Assembly (NCBI GenBank): GCA_037039925.1
Contig: JAXRKP010000310.1
Location: 146,727-210,726 of the forward strand
DNA from: Doris montereyensis
Lineage: Eukaryota; Mollusca; Gastropoda; Nudibranchia; Dorididae
DNA: 64,000 nt
Direction of reading: 5' to 3'
Positions 62,718-64,000 of the stretch are shown here, one piece after another. Each line of letters starts with the position of its first letter. Positions within the stretch are counted from its first letter, which is position 1. Made by a program: the position numbers and the translations under genes. The notes beneath the pieces are model-generated. The model was not told the DNA's origin. It searched no databases and worked only from the letters and a program-made list of their open reading frames with translations.

Positions 62718-64000
62718 CTAAAGGGAAGATAATGAGAAAATAAACACTAAAAGCATTGTCATCATCCAACAAATATTTTATGATAATAAAAAACGTGCTA
62801 GTAGGCAGACTGTGGTAGTAAACGGACAACAAACGTTAGTTAGAGATGCTAGGATCATTAAATCCAATTCTTACCTAACCTGTCAATCATGTAAATAATG
62901 CAATAACGATATTCTGCCAGTTTAGAGAGAGACAGGTCAGCCTGCAAGAGGGTGGAACTTTATGTAGCCAATGGCAATCCACTTCTACTGTTTACTACCA
63001 GCACCTATGTATTACAACTGAGAGATGTGACTTCATCATCTACAAATTTGGTTAAATTGAATTGCTTTCCTATTTGAAATCTAAAATAAAAGACATCTGT
63101 CTTGACAACTTTGACAAGTTAGAGAGGTGTCTATTCAAAATCATGTTGTTAGCCGGTGTTTTGTAGAAGATAAAAAAAAAAACTCTATTTTCTGACAAAG
63201 CATACACCTAGTATGTAGATTATGATGTTAGACGCATGTTCTTAGACTGCTACTATTGAAGTAGAAAATTTGTTCACAAGAGACTGTTGCATGGTTGCCA
63301 AAGCATATAAAATAACAGAACAAATCAGGTGTGTGGGGGTTTGCTGATAAAACCCTGGTATCAGATCCTTCATGTTAGTCCTTGGCCTTGGTTCTAATCA
63401 TGTGAAGACATATTAGAAAGGAACATAGACCCTTCATTATAATGTTCTTTTTCCTTAAACCTGCACTTACGACTTTTACATCTGCCTTTGTGCATGCCGT
63501 ATCCTTCTTCTTCCAAACGGGCATAGATCATTTGAGCTCGAAGAGAACTCTTGAGGCGCTTTCAGCCGCAGTTGGTTACGGAGTCAATTGCAGGTCTTGC
63601 TACTCAATAGTTTGGTAATCAGGGAACCCTGTAGTTACATTGGGTAAAATGCATGTCGCCCAGTAAGGCTTTGAGAACCTCCAACTTATGTCCCATTCAA
63701 GTTTTTTGTTATCAAAAAAGGGGTCACTGGTAAGTAATAATAGTAATTATGTTTAAGGGGTCACTGGTAAGTAATAATAGTAATTATGTTTCCCAAATAT
63801 GGCATCACCCCAAATAACGACAGAACGGGTATGGTTGGCAATTCACTTTCATTTCATCACTCCAATAAGAGTTGACAAGCAAAATATAACTGTTTTGGTG
63901 CCACTGTCCTGGTCAGTGACAACAAAACAAAGTAGGCTAATTGAGATAGAGTCTATTCTACTGTCTTACAAGTAATTCATTTGGATCAACCCTAATGGCC
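62718..64000 (-). other. Upstream of the ATG exon; 5' UTR intron or flank
   Basis: No coding sequence found. An AG at 62719-62718 implies a further non-coding exon at higher coordinates. I see no TATA box or CpG-rich promoter that I can place with confidence. A 37-bp tandem duplication lies at 63720-63791. Confidence 0.5.
63720..63791. repeat. Exact 37-bp tandem duplication
   Basis: GGGGTCACTGGTAAGTAATA begins at 63720 and 63757; the two copies are identical over about 35 bp. Confidence 0.95.

Overview
This is a stretch of animal nuclear DNA. It has introns with GT-AG boundaries, LINE and tRNA-derived SINE remnants, and long simple-sequence tracts. The one host gene is encoded on the minus strand across about 50 kb (62.7 kb down to 12.7 kb). 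Its spliced product matches vertebrate HEATR5B (p200, a partner of aftiphilin and the AP-1 clathrin adaptor; Laa1 in yeast) nearly end to end. The single-copy-like HEATR5, AT-rich introns, dense SINEs and (GA)n tracts suggest a lophotrochozoan, most likely a mollusc such as a cephalopod. That taxonomic guess is inference. No prokaryotic features are present.

Layout: 0.2-9 kb is a retroelement graveyard downstream of the gene. It holds an endonuclease fragment of one LINE, an inverted 3' fragment of a second LINE family, a decayed but nearly full-length copy of that second family, and another copy split by a 2-kb hAT-like DNA element with inverted termini and an 8-bp near-perfect target duplication. 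A 754-bp TIR element flanked by TA sits at 10.05-10.81 kb. From 12.7 to 46 kb lie coding exons 38 to 2 of HEATR5B, separated by short introns with SINEs of at least four families. Exon 1 (the ATG exon) is at 62.6-62.7 kb, behind a 16.6-kb intron filled with (GA)n, (AT)n, minisatellites, a decayed Tc1/mariner copy's neighbourhood and many copies of one dispersed repeat (called repeat C here).

I joined 38 coding exons by splice phase, giving about 2,060 codons (human HEATR5B is 2,071 aa). Five exons carry a single-base frame break, mostly at short homopolymers, while splice sites and protein similarity stay intact around them. This looks more like consensus error than a dead gene.

The most unusual structures are these: a five-fold tandem repeat that ends exactly at a 5' splice site and repeats that splice-site motif; a (GA)n microsatellite serving as the polypyrimidine tract of an exon; a strict one-strand orientation of two repeat families; a head-to-head SINE pair; and an unrecognised 120-codon open frame inside intron 1. 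I found no clear evidence of a novel multi-gene system.
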